Source: Saccharopolyspora rhizosphaerae
Lineage (GTDB): Bacteria > Actinomycetota > Actinomycetes > Mycobacteriales > Pseudonocardiaceae
DNA: 64,000 nt
NCBI RefSeq assembly: GCF_003931915.1
Contig: NZ_RSAA01000008.1
Coordinates: 186,001-250,000 of the forward strand
Direction: 5' to 3'
Shown here: in pieces, positions 8,095 through 19,356 of the stretch
How positions within the stretch are numbered: position 1 is the first letter of the stretch
How the letters are laid out: each line of letters begins with the position of its first letter
Made by a program: the position numbers and the translations under genes
Notes under the pieces: generated by a model
Told to the model about the DNA's origin: nothing
Database searches by the model: none
The model's input: the letters and a program-made list of their open reading frames with translations, nothing else

Positions 8095-9654
8095 TCAGCC
8101 TCGGCGCAGCAGGAGGTCGAGGTCGTGCTGGATCCCCGGCCGGCGTTGCTCGACGTTGCCGAGGCTGGTGTCGAAGTCGCCGATGTGACGGGCGAGTTCG
8201 TCCACGGTGGGCAGTTCGACGAACGGCCGGCTGTCCTCGGCGGTGCGCAGCTTGTCGAGGAGCTGCTGCTCGGTCCAGGACGCCGTGTGGGCGTACATCG
8301 AGGAGCGGTTGCGGCTGTCGGCCGCGAGGACCGCCAGGAGCGACCAGCACACGAGCTCACCGATCTGGGCGGCCAGGACGTGCTGCTGCTGAGCGCTGGT
8401 GGTCGTGGTGGTGGTGAGCTTGTCGATCCGGGCGATGTGCTCGGCGAGCTTCGGGTCCACGTCGAAGTCGTCGAAGATCGACAGGAAGTGCTGCGGCTGC
8501 TTGAGGACCATCGAGCCCAGGTAGACCGTGATGGCCTCGGTGGTGCCCTCGAAGATCCGGAACAGCCGGTAGTCGCGGTAGAACTGCCCGACGACGTTGG
8601 TGTCGACGAACCCGCGGGCACCGAGCAGCTGCACGCAGCGGTCGATGACCTCCCACATCAGCTCGCAACCGAGGATCTTCACCGCGAAGTAGAACGGTTC
8701 GGGCACGTCCCGGCCGGAGTCGAGCCGGTCGGTGATGTGCTCGATCAGCGTCTCCACCGCTTGGACGGCGGCCACCGACTCGGCGACGATCTGCTGGACC
8801 CGCCCGTTCTCGGCGAGGTTGCCGGTGGCGACCTCACGGCGGCGGGCGAAGCGCTGCGCCAGCTCCAGCGCCCGCATGGCCGCACCGAGCGCACCGGTGG
8901 CGAGCACGAGCCGGCCTCGGGTGAAGGCGGTCTTGGCCGCGGCCAAGCCCTTGCCCTCCTCGCCGAGCAGCCCCTCCGCGGGAACGTGCACGTTCTCCAT
9001 GGCGAGGCTGTTCTGCGGAACGGCCTTGAGCCCGAGGGTGATGACCTCGGGACCGCGCACGAAACCGGGTGAGGAGGTGTCGACGAGGAAGCCGGTGATC
9101 CCGGCCTCCTGCCCGTTCTCGTCGGTCAGACGCGCGAAGACGTTGACGTAGTGGGCGTCGGCTCCCAGTGAGATCCACTGCTTGCCGCCATTGAGGACGT
9201 AGGACCCGTCGGGCTGCTTGGTCGCCGTGCTGGTGATCGACCGCACGTGCGAACCCATGCTGGGCTCGCTGATCGCGCTGGTCACCAGCCTGCGGCCCTG
9301 AGCGAGCTCGGGAAGCACGGCCGAGCGCACGTCCTCGCGGGCGAACTGCAGGACCGGCGGCACACCGAGGGTGTTGTGCACGGCCAGGTAGATGAGCAGG
9401 TTGCAGTCGATCGCGCCGGCCTGCCGCATCACCTTCGCGGTGTCGGAATGGGAAAGTTCTCGGCCCTGGTAGCGCTTGGGGACCTGCAAGCCGAGCAGTC
9501 CCGCGTGGGCGAGGTCGGGGATCAGCGACACGGGGAAACCGCGTCGTTCGTCCATGCGCCGGGAGTCGAGTTGCTCCCGGCTGTACTTGCGCAGGAAATC
9601 GAGCATCTCCGACGCCGCATCGGGGTGCGCGGAACTGCTGTTGGTCGACTCCAT
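8095..9654 (-). CDS. Acyl-CoA dehydrogenase family protein
   Basis: 519 aa from ATG 9654, preferred over an earlier in-frame start because AGGAAGG lies just upstream and homology begins here. Residues 15-400 have the acyl-CoA dehydrogenase layout: helical N-domain (DERRGFPVSLIPDLAHAGLL), beta domain (GGKQWISLGADA) and C-terminal helical domain ending in LFRIFEGTTEAITVY, where the Glu before Gly-Thr is at the usual catalytic-base position. About 110 extra residues at the C-terminus are unlike the short 380 aa enzymes. It should be an FAD enzyme oxidising a CoA- or carrier-bound acyl group. It stands alone, so the substrate (fatty acid, branched chain or secondary metabolite precursor) is open. 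Confidence 0.85.
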   Translation of the reverse strand: MESTNSSSAHPDAASEMLDFLRKYSREQLDSRRMDERRGFPVSLIPDLAHAGLLGLQVPKRYQGRELSHSDTAKVMRQAGAIDCNLLIYLAVHNTLGVPPVLQFAREDVRSAVLPELAQGRRLVTSAISEPSMGSHVRSITSTATKQPDGSYVLNGGKQWISLGADAHYVNVFARLTDENGQEAGITGFLVDTSSPGFVRGPEVITLGLKAVPQNSLAMENVHVPAEGLLGEEGKGLAAAKTAFTRGRLVLATGALGAAMRALELAQRFARRREVATGNLAENGRVQQIVAESVAAVQAVETLIEHITDRLDSGRDVPEPFYFAVKILGCELMWEVIDRCVQLLGARGFVDTNVVGQFYRDYRLFRIFEGTTEAITVYLGSMVLKQPQHFLSIFDDFDVDPKLAEHIARIDKLTTTTTTSAQQQHVLAAQIGELVCWSLLAVLAADSRNRSSMYAHTASWTEQQLLDKLRTAEDSRPFVELPTVDELARHIGDFDTSLGNVEQRRPGIQHDLDLLLRRG

Positions 9655-10375
9655 TCCGGTCGGTCCTTCCTGGAAAGACTCTCGCGAGGGGGGTTCGCGA
9701 GCGGGGCGGGCCTGGACACGTTCAGATCGGCGAACGGGCCGCACGCCGCGAATTCGGCGTGGGTGGATTGCCGCGTCCGCCCGCTGTTCGTGCCGCTGGG
9801 GGAAAGGGCGACCCCACCTTCAGACGTGCGCGGGGATCGGATCGAGCAGGGGGGACTCCGCGGCGCGCGACCGCGGCGATGCTCTACCGGGGAGAGGGAA
9901 GTGGCACGTCTTCAGCATTGGGGCTGTCGGGGTTGCCGTCGTCTGCTGCGTCCACGCGGGGGGTGCGGGCTGGCTATCGGCCGGTTCGCCGCAGATCCTC
10001 GGAGGGAACGAGGTCGTGACGATCGGCCGGGATCCATCGTGAGAACTCCGTTTCTCGCACAAGTCCGCAGCGTCCACATGAGGCAGCAGGAGAGTGAAAT
10101 TACCTCAACCCATCATACCGAGGTACCACCTTTTCGGTGAGCACTATGACGGTCCGTAATCAGCGCTGGTCGCCCCGATTCAAGAAACGTGTGAGCAATG
10201 GAACGTAACGCCGGAACGGATTAGTCCAATAACCGTCCACCGTGGACCAGAATCGTAATTGTCCGAGGTCAGGACGAGAACTCGCCAGTAACGACGTACG
10301 CAGAACAGGAAGGTGCGATTTCCCTTCGAAGAGGAGGAGCGGAAGGCGAGACCTTGATCACCTTCCGCTCAGCCC
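9655..10375. other. Intergenic region between acyl-CoA dehydrogenase and uvrB
   Basis: About 720 bases without a credible gene. A TATGAT -10-like hexamer reads leftwards at 10117-10112, so transcription of the dehydrogenase could begin here with a long leader, but no matching -35 is clear. The right end holds the uvrB terminator hairpin (10337-10370). Confidence 0.35.
10337..10370 (-). terminator. Probable uvrB terminator
   Basis: 10 bp arms (10337-10346 and 10361-10370) around a 14-base loop, directly after the uvrB stop. Confidence 0.5.
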
Positions 10376-12547
<2,172 letters not shown>

Positions 12548-12739
12548 ACGACCAGCGTACGAGCCACCACCGACATCATGTCGCGTCACGGGGTGCTTTC
12601 CGAGCCGCGAAGGCGGACAATGGTGTGCGTCACCGGCCCCGACCGATGGGAGGTGACCTGCGAACAGTGGTAGAGAAATAGCGGGCGCGGCGTGCTTCGA
12701 ACGTCGCGCCCGCCTCATGCGCGCGCCTAGAGTGGCGAC

Positions 12740-13336
12740 GTGACCACTCAGCGCGAGATCGCCGAGCGTCTAGGACTGCCCGTGCACCCGCCGAAGACGG
12801 AGGTCTTCGACCTGGTGGCGGGTACGAACACCGACCCCAAGGGCCACGTGCGCACCGTGAGCCGCTACCGCCGCGAGCCCTTCGGGCTCTACCTCGCCCG
12901 GCCGCTACCGGGGCAGCCCACGATCGCCGCGCTGGAGTCGTGGCTGCTGCCCTCGCTCGGGCTGCGGGTGACCCGCTGGTACTGGCGGCCCGGGCACGAG
13001 CGGGACCTGGACTTCTACCTCGACCTGGTGGACATCCGAACAGGTGACGCTCAGTGGCGGACCGAGGACCACTACCTCGACCTCGAAGTGCGCCAGGGCC
13101 GCGATGTGCACCTGCTCGACGTCGACGAGTTCGTGCTGGCGGTGCGATCGGCTCAGCTGGACTCGGACACCGCCGAGGGCGCGATGCGACGGGCCTGCGC
13201 GGCGCTCGAGGGGATCACCCGGTGCGGGTACGACCTCTCGAAGTGGTTGCGCGACAACGGCATCGAGCTGTCGTGGGAAGGACAACCGCTCCAAGGTCCC
13301 GTACCCGAGCCGCGTTCGCTACCGCCATCGGAGTGA
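12740..13336 (+). CDS. DUF402 domain protein
   Basis: 198 aa from GTG 12740. Residues 20-180 match the DUF402 pattern: [19 protein letters not shown], a [20 protein letters not shown] core, and [22 protein letters not shown]. Members of this family include nucleoside phosphatases and the FomD hydrolase, but many are uncharacterised, so I do not assign a reaction. It is divergent from uvrB and followed about 115 bases later by a shorter related gene. The C-terminus (about 185-198) is a loose proline-rich tail. Confidence 0.7.
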   Translation: MTTQREIAERLGLPVHPPKTEVFDLVAGTNTDPKGHVRTVSRYRREPFGLYLARPLPGQPTIAALESWLLPSLGLRVTRWYWRPGHERDLDFYLDLVDIRTGDAQWRTEDHYLDLEVRQGRDVHLLDVDEFVLAVRSAQLDSDTAEGAMRRACAALEGITRCGYDLSKWLRDNGIELSWEGQPLQGPVPEPRSLPPSE

Positions 13337-13452
13337 TCATCACGCGCTTTCCCGGCGCCGTTCTCGGCGGCGGCCGACCAGTGCGGAAAAGTTATGCGGA
13401 AAACCGTTGATGGTGATCACACCTCCGGTTTTCCCGACTACTCTCTGATGCT

Positions 13453-13950
13453 GTGAGCGCTGCGATTTCCCCCGCACTGATGGAAGTCATCGACGTCGTC
13501 AACTCGCAGCGCAGACAGCCCTCCGGGTACGTGCACCACTTGGAGGTCTGCCAGGTCGAGCGGTGGGGCCTGGCCGTGGAGTGCGCGACCCCGGACCACG
13601 AGCACGAGATCACCTGGCTGCTGGCCGACCTCGGGCTGCGGCTGACGAAGTTCCGGCCGCGCAACCGGCACGCCAGGCCGGGCCCGAGCACGCTCACCGC
13701 GGTCACCATCCACCGCGACACCCGCTCGTGGGCCACTACCGACCTGCTGCTGAGCCTGGAGGTCCCCGACGGCGGCCGTCCCCGCGTCACCAGGGCGGCC
13801 GAGTTCGCCTCGGCCGTGGCCTCCGGCGCCATCCGGCACAGCGAGGCCGACTACGCGTTCCGCACGGTGCACCGCACCCTCGACGAGATCAGCATGCACC
13901 GCTCGGTCAACCAGTGGCTCGCCTACCGGGGCGTCTTCGACCCCTGGTGA
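13453..13950 (+). CDS. Hypothetical protein, probable diverged relative of the DUF402 gene upstream
   Basis: 165 aa from GTG 13453. It has no motif I can name with certainty, but its layout mirrors the upstream DUF402 protein: a strand-rich centre (STLTAVTIHRDTRSWATTDLL) and a closing amphipathic region (HRTLDEISMHRSVNQWLAYRG) that parallels the [22 protein letters not shown] segment of the neighbour. It lacks the acidic DFYLDLVDI core, so it may be a non-catalytic paralogue. It converges on coaE, 43 bases away. Confidence 0.6.
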   Translation: MSAAISPALMEVIDVVNSQRRQPSGYVHHLEVCQVERWGLAVECATPDHEHEITWLLADLGLRLTKFRPRNRHARPGPSTLTAVTIHRDTRSWATTDLLLSLEVPDGGRPRVTRAAEFASAVASGAIRHSEADYAFRTVHRTLDEISMHRSVNQWLAYRGVFDPW

Positions 13951-13993
13951 CCACCGCGGCGGCCGTGGTGGGCGCTCGCCGAGCCGGACCCGG

Positions 13994-15172
13994 TCAGGGG
14001 GTCCAACCGGTGGAATCCGCCCAGGCGAGGGCGTTGGTGAGGTTGTCGGCGAACCAACGCTCCTCGGCCGTGGTGCAGGCCTCGTGGTCGGTGTGGGCCT
14101 CGGCGACCTGGCGCTTGTGGGCGAGGTAGTCCTGCCGGGCCTCCGCGTCGGCGCGGAGCCAGGCCGGGACGAGCAGCGCCACCCGCCACGCCGTCGTGCC
14201 CTCGACCCGGACGTGCAGGGTGGCGGGCCGCCCCGGGTCGGCGGAGACGTGCAGGCGCTTGGACCACTGCTCGGGCTCCGGCGCGACGTCGTGCGGGGTG
14301 TCGCGGTCAGCCCCGGGGACCACGGGGAAGCCGGCCTCGCCCAGCGGTTCCGCGAGCGCGTCGGCGTCGGCGAGGGTGCGGACTGTCAGCTGCAGGTCGA
14401 TGACGTCCTCGGCCGGCATCGGCACCGCCGTGGAGCCGACGTGGTCGACTCGCACCGCGCGCTCCCCCGCCGCCCGCTCCACCCGGGCGATGAGCCGCCG
14501 CGCTTGCGCGGCCCACTGCGGGTCGGGGTCGACGATCTCCGGCGGCTTCGCGCCGGCGCTCCGCCCCAGCCTGAGGTTCTCCTCGAACGGCACGAGCCGC
14601 TCGTGCCACAGCTCGTCGACGCGCGCCAGCAGGTCCTCGACCGCACCGGCGTTGTCCAGCCACACGTCGGCGACCTCGCGGCGCTGCTCCTCGGTGGCCT
14701 GCGCGGCGATGCGCGCGCGGGCGTCCTGCTCGGCCAGGCCCCGCTCGACCAGCCGCTGCACCCGGACGTCCTCGTCGGCGTCCACGATGACCACCAGGTG
14801 GTAGTTCGGCGCGTAGCCCGCCTCCACCAGCAGCGGGATGTCGTGCACGAGCACCGAGTCGGCCGGCGCCTCGGCCATCCGCCGGGCGGTCAGCTCGGCG
14901 ACCTTGGGGTGCACGATCGCGTTGAGGTCCAGCCGCGACTGCTCGTCGGCGAAGGCCAGCGCCGCCAGCGCGGGGCGGTCCAACGCCCCGCTCGCGTCCA
15001 GGACGCCCTGCCCGAACCGCTCCACGAGCTCCGCCAGCCCGGCGCTGCCGGGCTCCACCACTTCGCGCGACAGGGCGTCGGCGTCGATCACCACCGCGCC
15101 CAGCTCGGCCAGCCGCCGAGCCACCGTCGATTTGCCCGATCCGATGCCTCCGGTCAAACCCACCCGCAACAT
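13994..15172 (-). CDS. coaE: Dephospho-CoA kinase fused to a GrpB domain (CoaE)
   Basis: 392 aa from ATG 15172, preceded by AGGA eight bases upstream; ATG 15181 is three codons earlier. Residues 1-195 are dephospho-CoA kinase with P-loop GLTGGIGSGKST at 5-16 and the lid/CoA region HPKVAELTARR; it makes CoA from dephospho-CoA and ATP, the last step of CoA synthesis. Residues 210-392 are a GrpB/UPF0157 domain of the nucleotidyltransferase fold (VRVDHVGSTAVPMPAEDVIDLQ). The same fusion is known in mycobacteria. The role of the second domain is unclear. Confidence 0.93.
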   Translation of the reverse strand: MLRVGLTGGIGSGKSTVARRLAELGAVVIDADALSREVVEPGSAGLAELVERFGQGVLDASGALDRPALAALAFADEQSRLDLNAIVHPKVAELTARRMAEAPADSVLVHDIPLLVEAGYAPNYHLVVIVDADEDVRVQRLVERGLAEQDARARIAAQATEEQRREVADVWLDNAGAVEDLLARVDELWHERLVPFEENLRLGRSAGAKPPEIVDPDPQWAAQARRLIARVERAAGERAVRVDHVGSTAVPMPAEDVIDLQLTVRTLADADALAEPLGEAGFPVVPGADRDTPHDVAPEPEQWSKRLHVSADPGRPATLHVRVEGTTAWRVALLVPAWLRADAEARQDYLAHKRQVAEAHTDHEACTTAEERWFADNLTNALAWADSTGWTP

Positions 15173-15247
15173 GCGCTTCATCCTGCCAGGCGCAGCGCCG
15201 CTTGTGAGGGGGCCGTTCGGCGTCCGCACCCGATCGGCCGCGGACGC

Positions 15248-15286
15248 GGAACGGCCCCGCATCCACGGGGGATGCGGGGCCGTTCC
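15248..15286 (-). terminator. rpsA terminator
   Basis: Perfect 17 bp inverted repeat (15248-15264 with 15270-15286) and 5-base loop in the gap after the rpsA stop; it separates rpsA from coaE, which therefore probably has its own promoter. Confidence 0.75.
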
Positions 15287-15312
15287 CGACGTCAGCCTTC
15301 AGGCGTCAGTGC

Positions 15313-16824
15313 TCACGCACCGCCGGAGAGCTTCTCGCGGAGGGCGGCCAGCTGGGCGTCGCTCGCGAGCGAGCCGCTGTCCTTCTGCTCCTCGTCGGAA
15401 CCCGAGGAGTAGTTGCCGCCGCCGGACGGAGCCGGCTGCTCCTCGCCGCCACCGGCGGCCGCGGCAGCCGCAGCCTCGGCGTCGGCCTGGCGGGCCTTGG
15501 TGACCTGCGCGATGTGCTTCTCGTAGCGGGTGTGCGCCTCGGCGTACTGGCGCTCCCACTCCTCGCGCTGGGCGTCGTAGCCCTCCTGCCACTCCTGGGT
15601 CTCCGGGTCGAAGCCCTCGGGGTAGATGTAGTTGCCCTCGTTGTCGTACTCGGCAGCCATGCCGTACTGGGTCGGGTCGAACTCCGAGTCGGGGCTGAAG
15701 CCCTCGTTGGCCTGCTTCAGCGACAGGGAGATCCGGCGACGCTCGAGGTCGATGTCGATGACCTTGATCATCACCTCGTCGCCGACCTGGACGACCTGCT
15801 CCGGGATCTCGACGTGGCGCTCGGCCAGCTCGGAGATGTGGACCAGGCCCTCGATGCCCTCGTCGACGCGGACGAACGCACCGAACGGCACCAGCTTGGT
15901 GACCTTGCCCGGCACGATCTGGCCGATCGCGTGGGTGCGGGCGAACTGACGCCACGGGTCTTCCTGGGTGGCCTTCAGCGACAGCGACACGCGCTCGCGG
16001 TCCATGTCGACGTCGAGGACCTCGACGGTGACTTCCTGGCCGACCTCGACGACCTCGGACGGGTGGTCGATGTGCTTCCAGGACAGCTCGGAGACGTGGA
16101 CCAGACCGTCGACCCCACCGAGGTCGACGAACGCACCGAAGTTGACGATGGAGGACACGACGCCCTTGCGGACCTGGCCCTTCTGCAGCTGGTTGAGGAA
16201 CTCGCTGCGGACCTCGGACTGGGTCTGCTCCAGCCAGGCGCGACGGGACAGGACCACGTTGTTGCGGTTCTTGTCCAGCTCGATGATCTTGGCCTCGAGC
16301 TCGCGGCCGACGTAGGGCTGGAGGTCGCGGACGCGGCGCATCTCGACCAGGGACGCCGGCAGGAAGCCGCGCAGCCCGATGTCGAGGATGAGGCCGCCCT
16401 TGACGACCTCGATGACGGTGCCGCGCACGGGCTCGTCCTTCTCCTTGAGCTCCTCGATGGTGCCCCAGGCGCGCTCGTACTGGGCGCGCTTCTTGGAGAG
16501 GATCAGCCGGCCTTCCTTGTCCTCCTTCTGGAGAACAAGCGCTTCGACGAAGTCGCCAACGGTGACGACCTCGGCGGGGTCGACGTCGTGCTTGATCGAC
16601 AGTTCCCGGGACGGGATGACGCCCTCGGTCTTGTAGCCGATGTCAAGCAGCACCTCGTCACGGTCGACCTTGACGATGGTGCCCTCAACGATGTCCCCAT
16701 CGTTGAAGTACTTGATGGTCTGGTCGACGGCGGCGAGGAAGTCCTCCTCCGTCCCGACGTCGTTCACTGCGACCTGCGGCTTGGTGGCGGCTGCAGTCGG
16801 GACGGTGGTGGTGTCGGTGGACAT
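15313..16824 (-). CDS. rpsA: 30S ribosomal protein S1
   Basis: 503 aa from ATG 16824 (MSTDTTTVPT); the longer open frame upstream has no homology. Four S1 RNA-binding repeats follow one another from about residue 40 to 370, for example GDIVEGTIVKVDRDEVLLDI, VRGTVIEVVKGGLILDIG, KGVVSSIVNFGAFVDLGGV and GKVTKLVPFGAFVRVDEGI. The tail is acidic and Ala/Gly-rich, as in other actinobacteria. Four repeats rather than six is normal for this phylum. S1 brings mRNA to the 30S subunit and is essential. It is divergent from the methyltransferase gene. Confidence 0.97.
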   Translation of the reverse strand: MSTDTTTVPTAAATKPQVAVNDVGTEEDFLAAVDQTIKYFNDGDIVEGTIVKVDRDEVLLDIGYKTEGVIPSRELSIKHDVDPAEVVTVGDFVEALVLQKEDKEGRLILSKKRAQYERAWGTIEELKEKDEPVRGTVIEVVKGGLILDIGLRGFLPASLVEMRRVRDLQPYVGRELEAKIIELDKNRNNVVLSRRAWLEQTQSEVRSEFLNQLQKGQVRKGVVSSIVNFGAFVDLGGVDGLVHVSELSWKHIDHPSEVVEVGQEVTVEVLDVDMDRERVSLSLKATQEDPWRQFARTHAIGQIVPGKVTKLVPFGAFVRVDEGIEGLVHISELAERHVEIPEQVVQVGDEVMIKVIDIDLERRRISLSLKQANEGFSPDSEFDPTQYGMAAEYDNEGNYIYPEGFDPETQEWQEGYDAQREEWERQYAEAHTRYEKHIAQVTKARQADAEAAAAAAAGGGEEQPAPSGGGNYSSGSDEEQKDSGSLASDAQLAALREKLSGGA

Positions 16825-17126
16825 CAGGTGGGTTGCTCCGGTACGGATAGGTTGGTCGCTGGTTCTACGTTTGTGCCGCGCCGAGGCCGGTTTCGTCCAG
16901 TCCGACTTGCAGCCGGACCTGCGGATTCCACCTGCCGAACGCCTTCGCCACCTCGGTGTGACCCGGGGCGCAGAAGCCGACGGGAAAAAGACCCACGGCG
17001 CGGGCGGTATCGTACGCGCTTTCTCGATCGCCAGGCAAACCGCGGTACCCCTCGACACCGGTCGGGTGTCGGACGCAGGACACAATCCCTTCACGTCCGC
17101 CACGTCCACCAGTCCCGGGGGAAGCC
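16825..17126. other. Divergent promoter region of rpsA and the methyltransferase gene
   Basis: About 300 bases between two divergent genes. It must hold the rpsA promoter and leader. No credible protein is encoded, and I see no clear riboswitch or operator. Confidence 0.35.
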
Positions 17127-17981
17127 TTGACACGCTCCGACGAGCAGGAAAACGACAGGTCTCAGAATAGCTCGGCTGAGCGGGTGCTGGGCACCGTCGG
17201 GGTCCGCAAGCGCAGCGTGGACGCCGCGGAGTCGCGCGCGGCCAACCGGCTGTGGTGGGACGCCGACGCCGATGACTACCAGGCCGAGCACGGCGACTTC
17301 CTCGGCGACGACGACTTCGTGTGGTGCCCGGAGGGCCTGCGCGAGGAGCACGCCGGGCTGCTGGGCGACGTGCGCGGCAAGCGGGCGCTGGAGATCGGCT
17401 GCGGCGCGGCGTCCTGCGCGCGCTGGCTGGCCCGGCAGGGCGCGCAGGCCGTGGGCCTGGACATCTCCGCCGGGATGCTGCGGCACGCCGACGAGGCCGC
17501 GCGGCGCACCGGGACCTCGGTCCCGCTGGTCCAGGCCAGCGCGGACCTGCTGCCCTTCGCCACCGACAGCTTCGACCTCGCCTGCTCGGCGTTCGGCGGG
17601 GTGCCGTTCGTGGCCGACGTGGGGGCGGTCTTCCGCGAGGTGGCCCGCGTGGTGCGGCCCGGCGGACGGTGGGTCTTCGCCGTGACTCACCCGATGCGGT
17701 GGATCTTCCCCGACGACCCGGGACCCACGGGCCTGACCGCGACGCACTCGTACTTCGACCGCACCCCCTACCTGGAGGTCGACGGCGCGGGGCGCGCCAC
17801 CTACGTGGAGCACCACCGGACGCTGGGTGACTTCGTGCGCGCCCTGGCCGGGGCCGGCCTGCACCTGACCGACCTGGTCGAGCCCGAGTGGCCGGAGGGC
17901 CACACCGAGACCTGGGGGCAGTGGAGCCCGCTCCGGGGACGCCTGTTCCCCGGCACAGCGATCTTCGTCTGCACGCTGTGA
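17127..17981 (+). CDS. Class I SAM-dependent methyltransferase
   Basis: 284 aa if started at TTG 17127, which has GGGGGAAG only two bases upstream; starts inside the first 25 codons are possible. Motif I ALEIGCGAASCARWL lies near residue 87, an acidic motif II (VGLDIS) near 113, and the post-motif DSFDLACSAFG follows, so the fold is a Rossmann methyltransferase of the UbiE/Methyltransf_11 kind. The substrate cannot be predicted. The gene stands alone, divergent from rpsA. Confidence 0.8.
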   Translation: MTRSDEQENDRSQNSSAERVLGTVGVRKRSVDAAESRAANRLWWDADADDYQAEHGDFLGDDDFVWCPEGLREEHAGLLGDVRGKRALEIGCGAASCARWLARQGAQAVGLDISAGMLRHADEAARRTGTSVPLVQASADLLPFATDSFDLACSAFGGVPFVADVGAVFREVARVVRPGGRWVFAVTHPMRWIFPDDPGPTGLTATHSYFDRTPYLEVDGAGRATYVEHHRTLGDFVRALAGAGLHLTDLVEPEWPEGHTETWGQWSPLRGRLFPGTAIFVCTL

Positions 17982-18377
17982 CGACTGCTTGGAGTCTGCC
18001 CCGTTCAGCGGCGCGGGCAGCACAAGCCGCAGCGGCCACCACCCGCAGCAGCGCCGGCTCGCACCTGAAGCGGCGGCTCCCCGCGTGGACGCACAGCCGT
18101 TCCTCTCCACTTCCGGGTGAGGGGCTGACATCTCGCGCGAGATGTCAGCCCCTCGCCCGGAAGTGGGTTTGTCCGCCCGTTCACCCCCTCAGCTCTGCCG
18201 GTGGTGGATCTTCGGCGAACGGCTGGCTGCGGGTGCGGCGCCTGGTGTAATGCCGGTACGGGCGCCGCCGGGACTTCCTCAGCCACCCGCAGGAGGACCT
18301 GCGGCGGTGTGCCGGTTGATCAGGTGGTGAGGGGTGGAGCGGCGTCGCTCGCCCGCGGACGGATGTGAGGAGCTCCG
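17982..18377. other. Intergenic region with long palindrome
   Basis: About 395 bases with no credible gene. Apart from the long palindrome at 18107-18166, the left end may contain the methyltransferase terminator; the right end has the GTGAGGAG ribosome-binding site of the acetyltransferase. Confidence 0.35.
18107..18166. repeat. 60 bp near-perfect palindrome
   Basis: Two 30-base arms (18107-18136 and 18137-18166) abut without a spacer and match at 29 of 30 positions; only 18118 and 18155 disagree. It lies about 125 bases after the methyltransferase gene. It could be a terminator or a protein-binding or cruciform site. The zero spacer and length exceed the other terminators in this window (10-18 bp arms). 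Confidence 0.8.
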
Positions 18378-19310
18378 GTGGCGACCGCGCAGGATCTGAT
18401 GGCGGCCCAGTTCGCGCGGTTCGCCGCCCTGGACCCGCAATTACCGCAGGACCAGTTCGTGCCCTCGGACGCCGAGCCGATGGCGGCGCGGACCTCCGAC
18501 GGACACCCGGTGGCCGGGCTGATCACGCACACCTCGAACCCGGACGGCTCAGCGCGCGGGCTGTGGCAGGCCGGCGAGGCCTTCGAACTGTTCCCGATCA
18601 TCGGCGAGCACCCGCGCGAAGGACTGGACGCGCTGCTGCACGCGTGGCGGGTGTGGCTGGCCGACCGGGAGGACCCGGGGCCGAACTCCTCGGCGATGGT
18701 GGTCTGGCCGAGCCGGGACGTGCAGGGCACGCGGGCGTTGCTGGACCACGGTTTCCTGCCGCTGTCGGTGCTGGCGATCAGGCCGCCCACCCCCGCCCCA
18801 GATACGGAACTGTCTGGTACCGTAAGTGTGCGTCGCGCGGGACCGGCCGACTTGGACGCCGTCGTCGAGCTCACGCTCGCCGAGCTCGAGTACGCCGCCC
18901 TCGTCGGAACCGCCACGTACCGCTCCGATGCCGCGCAGCTGAAGCGGACCGCCGCCCGAGTGCGCCTGCACTCCGACGATCCGGTCTGGCTCGCGGAGCA
19001 GGACGGCACGCCCGTCGCGGTCGCGGAATGCGGCTGGATCGACACCGGCAAGTCCCCGCGGGCTTACCGGCTGCGCCACGGCTGGTGGGCCTACGTCAAC
19101 TGCGTGTCGGTGGACGAGAAGGCGCGCGGCACCGGCATCGGCCGGCAGCTGATGGCGGTGGCGCACAACGAGTTCGTGCGCCGGGGTGTCATCGGCAGCT
19201 TCCTGTACTACAACCCGCCCAACCCGCTGTCCTCGGTGTTCTGGCCCCGCCAAGGGTACCGGCCACTGTGGACGATGTGGGAGGTGCGCCCGGCGACCGC
19301 GCTGCGCTGA
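18378..19310 (+). CDS. GNAT family N-acetyltransferase
   Basis: 310 aa from GTG 18378 with GTGAGGAG upstream. The N-terminal half (to about 145) is a degenerate GNAT-like region; the second half is a typical GNAT domain with SVRRAGPADLDAVVEL at about 151 and the acetyl-CoA loop VDEKARGTGIGRQLM near 252. It should transfer acetyl from acetyl-CoA to an amine; the acceptor is unknown. Two tandem GNAT folds in one chain are common in actinomycetes. The ATPase gene follows after 46 bases. Confidence 0.8.
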   Translation: MATAQDLMAAQFARFAALDPQLPQDQFVPSDAEPMAARTSDGHPVAGLITHTSNPDGSARGLWQAGEAFELFPIIGEHPREGLDALLHAWRVWLADREDPGPNSSAMVVWPSRDVQGTRALLDHGFLPLSVLAIRPPTPAPDTELSGTVSVRRAGPADLDAVVELTLAELEYAALVGTATYRSDAAQLKRTAARVRLHSDDPVWLAEQDGTPVAVAECGWIDTGKSPRAYRLRHGWWAYVNCVSVDEKARGTGIGRQLMAVAHNEFVRRGVIGSFLYYNPPNPLSSVFWPRQGYRPLWTMWEVRPATALR

Positions 19311-19356
19311 GCCCGATCCGGGCCTGCGCGCAGGTCCAGAGGATCGAGGAGAAGGC

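Noticed and set aside
18107-18166. Insertion sequence end or transposon remnant
   Set aside because: No transposase and no flanking target duplication; the symmetry is one palindrome and not two distant ends.
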